Shown here piece by piece: positions 44,584 to 52,300 of a stretch of 64,000 nucleotides of DNA (position 1 is the stretch's first letter; each line of letters starts with the position of its first letter). Source of the stretch: Cyclobacteriaceae bacterium YHN15 (GTDB lineage: Bacteria > Bacteroidota > Bacteroidia > Cytophagales > Cyclobacteriaceae); assembly GCA_003797895.1 (NCBI GenBank), contig RKQB01000004.1:372001-436000 (forward strand). The letters are read 5' to 3'. The notes beneath the pieces were generated by a model. The model worked only from the letters and a program-made list of their open reading frames with translations, did not search any database and had not been told where the DNA came from. A program made the translations under genes and the position numbers.

Positions 44584-45651
44584 ATGGGCAAAATTATCAT
44601 TCAAGGGCAGGAATTCACTTTTGAGCAAATCAAAACCGGGCTTTGGTCTGTACAGGATCCTTATTTCCATCAGGCCCTTTCCTTTTGCCGGGATTGGCTG
44701 AAGGGAAAAGGGGAATTCGAACTGTCCACCTCGGGTTCCACAGGAACTCCAAAAATCATACAGGTAAGCCGGAAACAAATGGAAATCTCGGCTAAAGCCA
44801 CCCATGATTTTTTTGGGATTGAAAAAGAAGCCAAGCTTTTATGCTGCCTGAATACCCAAATGATTGCCGGAAAGATGATGCTGGTCAGGGGAATGGAATG
44901 GCATGCAATCATTTACCTGGTGCAGGCACAATCCAATCCTTTGGAAGAAGTGGATCAACTTTTTGATTTTGTCGCCATGGTCCCCCTACAGGTGGCAACT
45001 TGTATTGAAAATCCGTTTTCAAGAAGCAAATTGGCAAATATCAAGAACCTGATTGTCGGTGGGGCTCCCTCTTCGCCTGACCTATTGCAAAAAATCACTG
45101 AACTCAAACTGAAAGCCTACCAGACTTTTGGAATGACAGAGACCGTTTCCCATGTAGCCTTGGCCGAAATTAGGGGAGGGGAATTGATCTACACCGTGCT
45201 GCCGGGGGTGAAAATCGGCCTTGATGATGAGGATAAGCTTTGGATAGAAGCGCCCATGGCCAAAGAAGCCCGGCTTCAAACAAATGATGTGGTGGAATTG
45301 TTGCATCCCAAAGCGTTCAGATGGAAGGGCAGGGCTGATTTCACCATCAATTCAGGGGGCATCAAACTGCAACCTGAAATACTGGAGCCCAAAATGGCTG
45401 AAAGCATTCATTCCATCTTCGGTAACAGGAACTTCTTTCTCTTTGGAAAACCTGATGAAAAATTAGGGCAAAAACCTATTCTGGTAATCGAATTTCCCAA
45501 AGATGAAAAAAGGGCACTGGATTTGTTAAATAAACTGAAAGCAGTGCTCGAACGCTATCAGGTTCCCAAAGAGATCCTGTTCAATCCCGAGTTTACCAAA
45601 ACAGCGTCAGGGAAAATCAATAGAACTGCAACTTTTAATAAATCCTTATGA
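44584..45651 (+). CDS. menE: o-succinylbenzoate-CoA ligase
   Basis: A 355-residue member of the AMP-forming ligases. It provides the substrate for MenB by activating o-succinylbenzoate. The signature is 'LSTSGSTGTPKIIQVSRKQM', with 'YQTFGMTETVSHVAL' as the substrate/adenylate motif and a C-terminal 'KTASGKINR' that holds the catalytic lysine. It is shorter than the 450-500 residue enzymes of E. coli or Bacillus, as is usual in Bacteroidota. Position beside menB supports the assignment. It overlaps the next gene by four bases. Confidence 0.88.
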   Translation: MGKIIIQGQEFTFEQIKTGLWSVQDPYFHQALSFCRDWLKGKGEFELSTSGSTGTPKIIQVSRKQMEISAKATHDFFGIEKEAKLLCCLNTQMIAGKMMLVRGMEWHAIIYLVQAQSNPLEEVDQLFDFVAMVPLQVATCIENPFSRSKLANIKNLIVGGAPSSPDLLQKITELKLKAYQTFGMTETVSHVALAEIRGGELIYTVLPGVKIGLDDEDKLWIEAPMAKEARLQTNDVVELLHPKAFRWKGRADFTINSGGIKLQPEILEPKMAESIHSIFGNRNFFLFGKPDEKLGQKPILVIEFPKDEKRALDLLNKLKAVLERYQVPKEILFNPEFTKTASGKINRTATFNKSL

Positions 45652-46070
45652 AAACATTATTGTTCTTCTTAGTCCTCATTGCCATGGTTTATACAGACCA
45701 AAGTAGCGCCAAACTCACTTTGACAGTTAACAAAGTCAAAAATGACAAAGGAGTGGTCAGGGTTCTCTTATTTGATAAAGCGGCAGGTTTTCCCGATGAT
45801 GTAGAAAATGCGGTGAAAAATGCTTCTGTTAAAATCACAGGAGACAAGGCGGTCATCACTTTTGACAACCTTTCCCCAGGCACCTATGCCTTATCAGTGT
45901 TTCATGACAGTGAAAACACGGGCAAGCTCAGGACCAATGCTTTTGGAATACCCAGGGACGGCTACGGTTTTTCCAACAATGCCTCAGGCACCTTTGGACC
46001 GCCTTCCTTTGAAAAAGCGGCCTTTAAAGTGAATGCAGGGGACAATAAGGTCAGCATTGACCTGAAGTGA
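45648..46070 (+). CDS. DUF2141 secreted protein
   Basis: A 140-residue exported protein. A signal peptide of about 21 residues precedes 'KLTLTVNKVKNDKGVVRVLL', then the family signature 'LSPGTYALSVFHDSENTGKL' and 'GIPRDGYGFSNNASGTFGPP'. DUF2141 proteins are small beta-sandwich proteins of unknown function, common in Bacteroidota. It overlaps menE and ends 1 base before a convergent helicase gene. A link to menaquinone synthesis is not implied by what is known of the family. Confidence 0.9.
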   Translation: MKTLLFFLVLIAMVYTDQSSAKLTLTVNKVKNDKGVVRVLLFDKAAGFPDDVENAVKNASVKITGDKAVITFDNLSPGTYALSVFHDSENTGKLRTNAFGIPRDGYGFSNNASGTFGPPSFEKAAFKVNAGDNKVSIDLK

Positions 46071-46071
46071 T

Positions 46072-47211
46072 TTAAAGTTTGAAATCAATATTCATAGCAT
46101 CGATCAATTCCACCCTTCTTCCCATCTTTTTTTGGATGACTTTGAAATGATGTTCTTCCTCTTCTGATACCAGGGAAATGGCCTCTCCTTCGGATCCGGC
46201 CCTCCCGGTACGTCCTATGCGATGTATATAATCTTTGGGAGATCTTGGCAGTTCGTAATTGATAACATGGGGAAGAAGTTTGATATCTATGCCTCTGGCC
46301 GCCAGATCTGTAGCGACCAAGACCCTGATTTTTCCAGCCTTGAATTTGGTCAGGGCATCTGTTCTGGCTCCCTGGCTCTTATCACCATGAAAGGCCACTG
46401 CTTCAATGCCGTGTTTTTTTAATTTATAGGCCACATTATCGGCAGTTCGTATTGAAGAAGCAAAAACAAGCACCTGTTGCCAGTTTCCTTCCTTGATCAG
46501 ATGCCGCAACAAAGGCCCTTTGTATTCATTTGGAACCAAATAGGCCGACTGGACAATGAGTTCCGGGGCAATTTTATCCTGCTCAATTTCAATTTTAATT
46601 GGATGATGAAGGAGTTTTTGGATCAATAGTTCCACCCCTTCTTCCATGGTCGCAGAGAAAAGGATGTTCTGTCGCTTTTTGGGTAATCTGGACAGAATCT
46701 CATCCACTTCCAATTTAAATCCAAGGTTCAGCACCTTATCCGCTTCATCCAAAACCAATACCTGCAGTTTATCCAGGTGGATGGCATTCCTTGAAAGCAG
46801 GTCCAATAACCTTCCGGGGGTGGCAACCAATATTTCTGTTCCGTGAAGGTTCATCATTTGGGGATTGATGGACACCCCTCCGAAAACAGCCATGGTTTTG
46901 ATCTTTCTGGGTAAAAACTCTCCGAACATCTTCACCACTTCCTGAACTTGGGCTGCCAGTTCCCTTGTGGGAACAATGACCAATACAGGAACACTTCTAT
47001 CTTTTGGGGTGTCTTTTTCCACCAGCATCTGCAGAAGTGGCAGGACATAAGAAGCCGTCTTTCCTGAACCCGTTGGCGCTATGCCCAGTATATCTTTTTT
47101 TTGCAAAATGGCCGGAATGGCCTGTATTTGTATGGGGTAGGGGCTTTCATATTTCGCTTTGGTGATGGCATCCATCAAGCGCTCGGACAATCCTAAGGAG
47201 GAAAAATTCAT
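46072..47211 (-). CDS. DEAD-box ATP-dependent RNA helicase
   Basis: A 379-residue helicase core without a long tail. Motifs are 'ESPYPIQIQAIPAIL', motif I APTGSGKT at 45-52, 'VPTRELAAQ', 'TPGRLLDLL', DEAD in 'VLDEADKVLNLGF', SAT, 'DLAARGID' and '[13 protein letters not shown]'. It differs from the RhlE-type enzyme at 39951 in the Q-motif region and lacks the basic tail; the exact class (DbpA/CshA-like) is not resolvable by eye. Its substrate RNA is unknown. Confidence 0.92.
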   Translation of the reverse strand: MNFSSLGLSERLMDAITKAKYESPYPIQIQAIPAILQKKDILGIAPTGSGKTASYVLPLLQMLVEKDTPKDRSVPVLVIVPTRELAAQVQEVVKMFGEFLPRKIKTMAVFGGVSINPQMMNLHGTEILVATPGRLLDLLSRNAIHLDKLQVLVLDEADKVLNLGFKLEVDEILSRLPKKRQNILFSATMEEGVELLIQKLLHHPIKIEIEQDKIAPELIVQSAYLVPNEYKGPLLRHLIKEGNWQQVLVFASSIRTADNVAYKLKKHGIEAVAFHGDKSQGARTDALTKFKAGKIRVLVATDLAARGIDIKLLPHVINYELPRSPKDYIHRIGRTGRAGSEGEAISLVSEEEEHHFKVIQKKMGRRVELIDAMNIDFKL

Positions 47212-47227
47212 TGAATCATTTTTTTTA

Positions 47228-47260
47228 CAAAGTTAGGGTTTATCGCTGAGGTATTGGCAA
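47228..47260 (-). promoter_or_regulatory. probable promoter of the helicase gene
   Basis: On the minus strand, TAACTTTG (47235-47228) matches the -7 box TAnnTTTG, and a TTG lies 22 bases further upstream (47260-47258), close to the usual -33 spacing. It is 17 bases before the start codon. Confidence 0.5.
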
Positions 47261-47285
47261 TGGGATGTGAAATTGAATTTCCGAA

Positions 47286-47340
47286 AGAGGAGTGGAGAGT
47301 GAGGAGGGTAGAGTGAGGAGTGGAAAGTGAGGAGTTGAGA
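47286..47340. repeat. simple repeat of the GAGTGGAGAGTGAG type
   Basis: Irregular G/A/T strand built from GAGTGGAGAGTGAG-like units. It lies in the 400-base gap before the ATP-grasp gene; the rest of the gap holds only a short 'TAGGGCCTGTCTGCCGACAA' repeat piece and no gene. Confidence 0.7.
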
Positions 47341-47583
47341 ATGAAGAATTTTGAATTTAGAATGAATGTCATGGTTCCGGGCTTTAGAAAGATATAGTAA
47401 AGTTTTTGGTTGAGAATTGGAAATTGTTCGAAACAGCCCCTAGGGCCTGTCTGCCGACAAAGGCTGACTTGAACCAGTCGGTCTTCGGTCAACCAACCCC
47501 AAAACAAAAATCTTTCTTAAAAAAAAATACATTTCTTATTTAACCACTGATAAAAAACTCCCAACAATTCATTTCCATAATCT

Positions 47584-47591
47584 TACTTTTG
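47584..47591 (+). promoter_or_regulatory. probable -7 box of the ATP-grasp gene
   Basis: TACTTTTG fits TAnnTTTG and lies 19 bases before the ATG at 47611, so the leader would be very short. Confidence 0.4.
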
Positions 47592-47610
47592 TGGCCAAAT
47601 AGCGAAACAA

Positions 47611-48783
47611 ATGATTTTATTGGATTACCCATATACCTCAGACTTTCTGATAGAAACCGTCGTAAGGAACCGATTTCCGGTGGTGGCCACCAAAGAAGCC
47701 AAAGAAATCCTCCAGGGAAGAAATGCCAACCTGATCAGCGAGGCCGATGCCATAGCTTTTGTCAAGGCCAATCCTTTAAACCCTGTTTACACGAATTCGG
47801 AGAACAGCATTGCCTGGATTCAGCAAAACCTGAAGGATACACCCTTGCCCGGAAAAATTGAAACCTTTAAAAACAAGTTCAGATTCAGGGAGCTGATCCA
47901 AGATGCTTATCCTGACTATTTCTTCAAATCTGCCTCTTTATCGGAATTGGGGAAAATGGATATCAGCGGCTTCAAATTCCCTTTCATCATCAAACCTGCT
48001 GTAGGATTTTTCAGCATCGCTGTACATAAAGTGGATAAGGCGGAAGATTGGCCGTCCATTGTCGGAAAAATTGAAGAAAAGATTGAAAAAACCAAGGCAT
48101 TGTATCCCAAAGAGGTAGTAAGCAATACGGAATTTATCATCGAGGAATATATCCCTGGGGAGGAATACGCATTCGACTGTTATTTTGATGAAAAAGGAGA
48201 GCCTGTAATTTTAAATGTACTCCACCATGTCTTTACTTCGGAATACGATGTCAGCGACAGGGTTTACTCCAGTTCAAAGCAAGTGATAGACAGGCTCTAT
48301 CAGCCTATTATGGATTTTCTTTATATGATAGGTTCGAAAATCGATTTAAGAAATTTCCCCTTACATATTGAAATCAGGGAAACACAGCCCGGGAAAATCA
48401 ATCCTATAGAAGTAAATCCCATGAGGTTTGGGGGCTGGTGCACCACGGCAGACCTGACCTGGTTTGCTTATGGCATCAATTCTTATGAATATTTTTTCAA
48501 TGCCAAAAAGCCTGATTGGGAAAAAGTATTTGAAAACAGAAAGGACAAAAAGTACAGTCTCATCCTCCTGGATAACCAATCTGATGTGGACCAAGAGGAC
48601 ATAGATTATTTTGACTTTGATGCCATTGCCAAAGATTTTGAGAATCCACTACATGTCCGAAAGGTGAATATGGACAAATTCGGGGTATTCGGTTTCCTGT
48701 TTACAGAAACCAGCAAAGGAAATGAGCGGGAACTGGAGGAAGTCCTGCATTCCGACCTGAAGAAGTATATGGTGTTGAAGTGA
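47611..48783 (+). CDS. ATP-grasp domain protein
   Basis: A 390-residue protein with the ATP-grasp fold: 'FPFIIKPAVGFFSIAVHKV' (ATP-binding lysine), 'EFIIEEYIPGEEYAFDCYFD', and 'INPIEVNPMRFGGW' (metal-binding Glu/Asn). Such enzymes join a carboxylate to an amine or thiol via an acyl-phosphate. The N-terminal half is a pre-ATP-grasp domain ('FLIETVVRNRFPVVATKEAK'). It is solitary, so the substrate remains open. Its TGA stop is the first part of a GAGTGG-type simple repeat. Confidence 0.83.
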   Translation: MILLDYPYTSDFLIETVVRNRFPVVATKEAKEILQGRNANLISEADAIAFVKANPLNPVYTNSENSIAWIQQNLKDTPLPGKIETFKNKFRFRELIQDAYPDYFFKSASLSELGKMDISGFKFPFIIKPAVGFFSIAVHKVDKAEDWPSIVGKIEEKIEKTKALYPKEVVSNTEFIIEEYIPGEEYAFDCYFDEKGEPVILNVLHHVFTSEYDVSDRVYSSSKQVIDRLYQPIMDFLYMIGSKIDLRNFPLHIEIRETQPGKINPIEVNPMRFGGWCTTADLTWFAYGINSYEYFFNAKKPDWEKVFENRKDKKYSLILLDNQSDVDQEDIDYFDFDAIAKDFENPLHVRKVNMDKFGVFGFLFTETSKGNERELEEVLHSDLKKYMVLK

Positions 48784-48870
48784 GGAGTGGAGAGTGAGGA
48801 GTGGAGAGTTGAGAGTGAGGAGTGGAGAGTGATGAGTGGAGAGTGAGGAGTGGAGAGTGAGGAGTGGAGA
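48784..48870. repeat. simple repeat GAGTGGAGAGTGAG, starting at a stop codon
   Basis: About 87 bases of irregular 14-base units follow directly on the TGA of the ATP-grasp gene. The same repeat occurs at 47286, 50927, 54661 and, on the other strand, 51484. Confidence 0.75.
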
Positions 48871-49044
48871 ATGAAGAATTTTGAATTTTGAATGAGGAAT
48901 GAAATGGTTTCAGGTGGGGAGTTGTTTTATGGTTCTGAGACGGAAAGGTGTTCTGTAAACGGTAATTAATGAAAAAGGCCTATCCTTGTCACTTCGAGAT
49001 TTTAAAATTTGGCATATACAGAAAGGTTATGACATATGTTTAAT

Positions 49045-49115
49045 CGTCATTCAGAGCGAGGAACGAGCGAAGAATCTCCTCTGGTTTGGGAGACTCTTCC
49101 TTCGTCAGAGTGACG
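49045..49115. repeat. imperfect palindrome of the CGTCATTC...GTGACG type
   Basis: The left edge is CGTCATTCAGAGCGAGGAAC and the right edge ends TTCGTCAGAGTGACG. It resembles dispersed palindromes found in many bacteria (edges GTCATTGCGAGGAACG). The surrounding bases 48871-49273 contain no gene. Confidence 0.6.
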
Positions 49116-49273
49116 CACATTTCTGTCATTGGTACGAAGGAGAAGTCTAAATAGAATTCGGTTGAGAATTAGAATTGGTAAATGAAAGAAACCAGCCCAG
49201 TCGCGCAAATAGTAGTTTCGATTTTGAACCATTAAGATTAAGGAATTAAGGTTTTCATTTAGAAAAATATTTA

Positions 49274-49590
49274 CCACATAGGCACATAGTGCACATAGAA
49301 AAGCTGCGCTTTTAAGGTTACGCAAAGTTTGGGATTTGAAAAATGAACGTAACCAGCCCTAATAGGGCTGAACCTTGAATAACTTGTCCGCCGTGGCGGA
49401 GCCCCAGGTGAGGTTTACCGAAACCTGGGGTAAAAGTTGCCCAGCCCGGTCCCCGAGCCGGCGCTGTAAGTACCTTCGAAGCATGAATGGCTTCGCCGGC
49501 GATAATAACAGTGAATTCATGAGAAAGCAGTCAGGAGACTGCATTGTTAAGATCCAAGTCAGGAGACTTGAACCAGTCGGTTTTTCTTCA
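49274..49590 (+). repeat. composite hairpin cassette, tandem copy 1 (317 bp)
   Basis: Modules in order: (a) a CCACATAGGCACATAG...AAGCTGCGCTTTT lead; (b) the hairpin CAGCCCTAATAGGGCTG; (c) TCCGCCGTGGCGGA; (d) a CCCCAGGT...ACCTGGGG hairpin; (e) GCCGGCG...CGCCGGC with an inner CTTCGAAG; (f) the two hairpins GCAGTC-agga-GACTGC and CAAGTC-agga-GACTTG, ending CCAGTCGG. The step to the next copy is exactly 317. Confidence 0.9.
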
Positions 49591-49907
49591 CCACATAGGC
49601 ACATAGTGCACATAGAAAAGCTGCGCTTTTAAGGTTACGCAAAGTTTGGGATTTGAAAAATGAACGTAACCAGCCCTAATAGGGCTGAACCTTGAATAAC
49701 TTGTCCGCCGTGGCGGAGCCCCAGGTGAGGTTTACCGAAACCTGGGGTAAAAGTTGCCCAGCCCGGTCCCAGAGCCGGCGCTGTAAGTATCTTCGAAGCA
49801 TGAACGGCTTCGCCGGTGATAAGAACCGTGAATTTATGAGAAAGCAGTCAGGAGACTGCATTGTTAAGGTCCAAGTCAGGAGACTTGAACCAGTCGGTTT
49901 TTCTTCA
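49591..49907 (+). repeat. composite hairpin cassette, tandem copy 2 (317 bp)
   Basis: It repeats copy 1 with few substitutions, for example GTACCTTC to GTATCTTC and GAATGGC to GAACGGC inside module e. The short open frames of 84-85 codons on both strands of these copies are translations of the repeat, not genes. Confidence 0.9.
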
Positions 49908-50204
49908 CCACATAGGCACATAGTGCACATAGAAAAGCTGCGCTTTTAGGTTACACATAGTTTGGGATTTGAAAAATGAACGTAATCAGCCCTAATAGGG
50001 CTGAACCTTGATTAGCCCCAGGTGAGGTTTACCGAAACCTGGGGTAAAAGATGCCCAGCCCAGTCCCAGAGCCGGCGCTGTAAGTATCTTCGAAGCATGA
50101 ATGGCTTCGCCGGCGATAAGAACCGTGAATTTATGAGAAAGCAGTCAGGAGACTGCATTGTTAAGGTCCAAGTCAGGAGACTTGAACCAGTCGGTTTTTC
50201 TTCA
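49908..50204 (+). repeat. composite hairpin cassette, tandem copy 3 (297 bp)
   Basis: The copy is 20 bases shorter than the first two because module c (CTTGTCCGCCGTGGCGGA region) is missing exactly; all other modules are present. The deletion removes a complete hairpin. Confidence 0.88.
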
Positions 50205-50440
50205 CCACATAGGCACATAGTGCACATAGAAAAGCTGCGCTTTTAGGTTACGCAAAGTTTGGGATTTGAAAATTGCTCGAAACAGCCCCATCGGGGCGGC
50301 TTTGTGATAACCCCGGGTTTTAACCCGGGGACCTTGGCGAGGATCCATCACCCGAGCCGGCGCTGTAAGTATCTTCGAAGCATGAATGGCTTCGCCGGCG
50401 ATAAGAAACGTAAATTGATAAAAAAACTATGTGGAGACTG
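50205..50440 (+). repeat. composite hairpin cassette, divergent copy 4
   Basis: Module a is conserved, then hairpin b reads CAGCCCCATCGGGGCGG, hairpin d reads CCCCGGGTTTTAACCCGGGG (a perfect stem of different sequence), and module e is standard. Module f is degenerate. Confidence 0.82.
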
Positions 50441-50534
50441 AATTGTTAGGGGAATTCAGATAGGTGGAATTGGAAATTGGTTTCACGCAAAGGGCGCAAA
50501 GAATAAACGCAACGATCGCAAAGATTATGGAACA

Positions 50535-50720
50535 TACACGTAACCAGCCCTGAAAGGGCGAAATGTGACAGCCCGGGGTGCAGGGAGGAACAGCCTGTCC
50601 CGAAAATCGGGAACCGGAACCCCGGGTTGATGGTGCCAGCCCGGTCCCAGAGCCGGCGCTGTAAGTATCTTCGAAGCATGAATGTCATCGCCGGCGATAA
50701 GAACTGTGAATTTATGAGAA
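50535..50720 (+). repeat. composite hairpin cassette, copy 5
   Basis: It has hairpin b as CAGCCCTGAAAGGGCG, and hairpin d with arms CCCGGGG and CCCCGGG enclosing an extra CTGTCCCGAAAATCGGGA hairpin. Module e and the beginning of f follow. The copy ends at an ordinary sequence (TATGAGAATATGCAA). Confidence 0.8.
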
Positions 50721-50842
50721 TATGCAATTTGGAAAATTCCATTACTTTGAATGGAGTCTATTTGCATTATGTTGACCAATTTCTGTTTTGTACATTTTTT
50801 TCCTGAAATTTTTCTAAAAATCCTTGCATAATTTAACACACC

Positions 50843-50878
50843 GAGTAAATTTGTTACTCGTGAGTAAGATTTTTACTC
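50843..50878 (-). promoter_or_regulatory. two tandem dyads GAGTAA-N5-TTACTC
   Basis: GAGTAA at 50843 and 50862 and TTACTC at 50854 and 50873 give two perfect palindromes with an exact 19-base step and a TTACTC-gt-GAGTAA dyad between. They lie just before a minus-strand ATG (50839) that opens a frame running into a repeat cassette. The form resembles the iterated sites in front of the two AAA ATPase genes. No intact gene follows here. Confidence 0.55.
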
Positions 50879-50926
50879 GATATTTTGTAAGTGTCGGAAT
50901 GGGACTGAGAGGGCGAAGCTTTCTTA

Positions 50927-51000
50927 AGTGGAGAGTGGAGAGTGAGGAGTGTAGAGTTAGGAGTGAAAAGTGAGGAGTGCAGAGTGTTGAGTTAAAAGTG
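50927..51000. repeat. simple repeat of the GAGTGGAGAGTGAG type
   Basis: An irregular G/A/T array with units such as GTGGAGAGTGGAGAGTGAGG. It fills the gap beyond the 3' end of the four-helix-bundle gene. Confidence 0.7.
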
Positions 51001-51043
51001 TATAGTGAAAAATTTTAAGTTTTCACTATACAGCTTGACTTAG

Positions 51044-51406
51044 TTACTTTAAATTATTCATATTCCTTTTTGATGAAATAATAATTGAATTTAAAATTTT
51101 TATTATTTCCCTAATTTCATTTTTCAGGAACTCATAATCAGGGTGATCAAGAAGTAACTCACGACGGTTGAAAAGATTTATCCAAAATTCCGTTTCCCTT
51201 GCTTCTTTTGAAGCAATACTCATTTTGGAAATAAAGTCTTTCTTTGTTTGCGCAGCTTGTGCTTCAACTACATTGGCACCAATGGATGTTCCTGAACCCA
51301 CAATTTGCTCAGCAAGCCTGAAATGATTGTTTTCTTTTAAAAAGAAATAAACATTAAGAATTTTTTCTGCAAAATCAAAAGATTTCTCAACAATGGTCTT
51401 TTTCAT
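51044..51406 (-). CDS. four-helix-bundle protein (23S rRNA intervening-sequence-protein family)
   Basis: A 120-residue helical protein with the family pattern 'SFDFAEKILNVYFFLKENN', 'LAEQIVGSGTSIGANVVEAQ' and 'FISKMSIASKEARETEFWIN'. Homologues were first seen inside intervening sequences of 23S rRNA genes and also occur free in genomes; they form pentamers and their function is unknown. No 23S sequence surrounds it here, only repeat DNA. The frame opens at 51427, but ATG 51406 (MKKTIVEKSF) matches the usual start. Confidence 0.87.
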   Translation of the reverse strand: MKKTIVEKSFDFAEKILNVYFFLKENNHFRLAEQIVGSGTSIGANVVEAQAAQTKKDFISKMSIASKEARETEFWINLFNRRELLLDHPDYEFLKNEIREIIKILNSIIISSKRNMNNLK

Positions 51407-51483
51407 AGATATAAAAATTTGGTTCAATCAAATTAAATAAAATTTAGAATTATAGACCTAAAAATAAACGGATAAGTTAAGTT

Positions 51484-51556
51484 GACCCCTCAACTTTTTT
51501 CACTCAACACTCAACACTCATCACTTATCACTCAACACTCATCACCCAACACTCCA
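51484..51556. repeat. simple repeat CTCAACACTCATCAC before the regulator gene
   Basis: Irregular units such as CACTCAACACTCATCACTTA, the complement of the GAGTG-type repeats elsewhere. The array ends at the probable start codon of the next gene and is in frame with it, so the open frame wrongly appears 25 codons longer. Confidence 0.7.
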
Positions 51557-52060
51557 TTGCTCGACTCTCTCGTCACCTCCAAAACCCGCATCAAGCTTCT
51601 GCTGAAGTTTTTTTCGCATAACAATTCAGGATACCTGCGTGCTTTGGCGAAGGAATTTGATGAGTCGACCAACTCGGTCCGGGTGGAGCTGAACAGGCTG
51701 ACGGAGGCGGGACTACTGAAATCCGGGGAGAATGGAAAAACCATACTTTACCGGGCCAATGAATCCCATCCTTTCTTTCAGGAAATCAAAAACATGGTGT
51801 CCAAGTTTCTGGGTCTGGATGAACTCTTGGAGAAAATAGTCATGCGTATGGGCAATGTGGAAAAGGCCTACATCGTCGGGGATTATGCCCAGGGGATTGA
51901 TTCCGGGACCATTGAAATGCTGCTGATCGGCAAGGACCTGGATATGGAGTACCTGGATTTTCTGATCGATAAAACCTATGAAAAAGTCAACCGCAAGGTG
52001 GTGGTTACCATTCGCAAAGAAGATCCGGAGGAAGTGAGCGGGTTTTTGGTTTTTGGTTAG
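51557..52060 (+). CDS. winged-helix regulator with degenerate nucleotidyltransferase-like domain
   Basis: A 167-residue protein of the type found at the head of polysaccharide clusters in Bacteroidota (from memory). The HTH is at about residues 8-60 ('KTRIKLLLKFFSHNNSGYLR', 'EFDESTNSVRVELNRLTEAG'). The C-terminal half 'AYIVGDYAQGIDSGTIEMLL' has the nucleotidyltransferase fold pattern without the Gly-Ser and Asp-x-Asp catalytic residues, so it is probably a sensor or binding domain. TTG 51557 is taken as the start because the upstream codons are simple repeat. It probably controls the downstream glycan genes. Confidence 0.78.
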   Translation: MLDSLVTSKTRIKLLLKFFSHNNSGYLRALAKEFDESTNSVRVELNRLTEAGLLKSGENGKTILYRANESHPFFQEIKNMVSKFLGLDELLEKIVMRMGNVEKAYIVGDYAQGIDSGTIEMLLIGKDLDMEYLDFLIDKTYEKVNRKVVVTIRKEDPEEVSGFLVFG

Positions 52061-52100
52061 GTACAAGTTAAAAGAGAAAAGGACGCTGCGCTTGGCTTTT

Positions 52101-52190
52101 TGGAACACAAAGAAACACAGAGGAGGCACAGAGATACACAGAGAGATTTCTTTTGAACCACTAAGCGCACAAAGAACACAAAGGAATCAC
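52101..52190. repeat. A-rich AACACAAAGAAACACAG-type low-complexity stretch
   Basis: Irregular repeats of CACAAAG/CACAGAG words. Such phrases occur widely in intergenic DNA of Bacteroidota. I see no gene in it. Confidence 0.5.
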
Positions 52191-52192
52191 AA

Positions 52193-52250
52193 ACGTGCTT
52201 CGCGAAATTTGCAATTTCGTGATGCGATAAAGCGGATTTATAATCCGCAT
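52193..52250. repeat. pair of short perfect hairpins
   Basis: CGAAATT-tgc-AATTTCG (52203-52219) and GCGGATT-tat-AATCCGC (52232-52248). Each is a 7-bp stem with 3-base loop. The pair lies before a nucleotidyltransferase gene. Confidence 0.65.
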
Positions 52251-52300
52251 ATCTCGAAAGTAAATGAAATATGCTTTATTTTTTGTAAATTAAGTTTTAA

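Noticed and set aside
49274..50204. Possible CRISPR array
   Set aside because: Repeat units are about 300 bp, adjacent, without unique spacers, and no cas gene is present.
49359..50227. Series of 66-85-codon open frames with near-identical products on both strands
   Set aside because: They are translations of the 317-bp hairpin cassettes, arise in every copy on both strands, and have no coding features.
50525..50839. 104-codon open frame on the minus strand
   Set aside because: The second half is cassette DNA. The first 45 codons are unique but resemble no family I know; at best it is a fragment behind the dyads at 50843.
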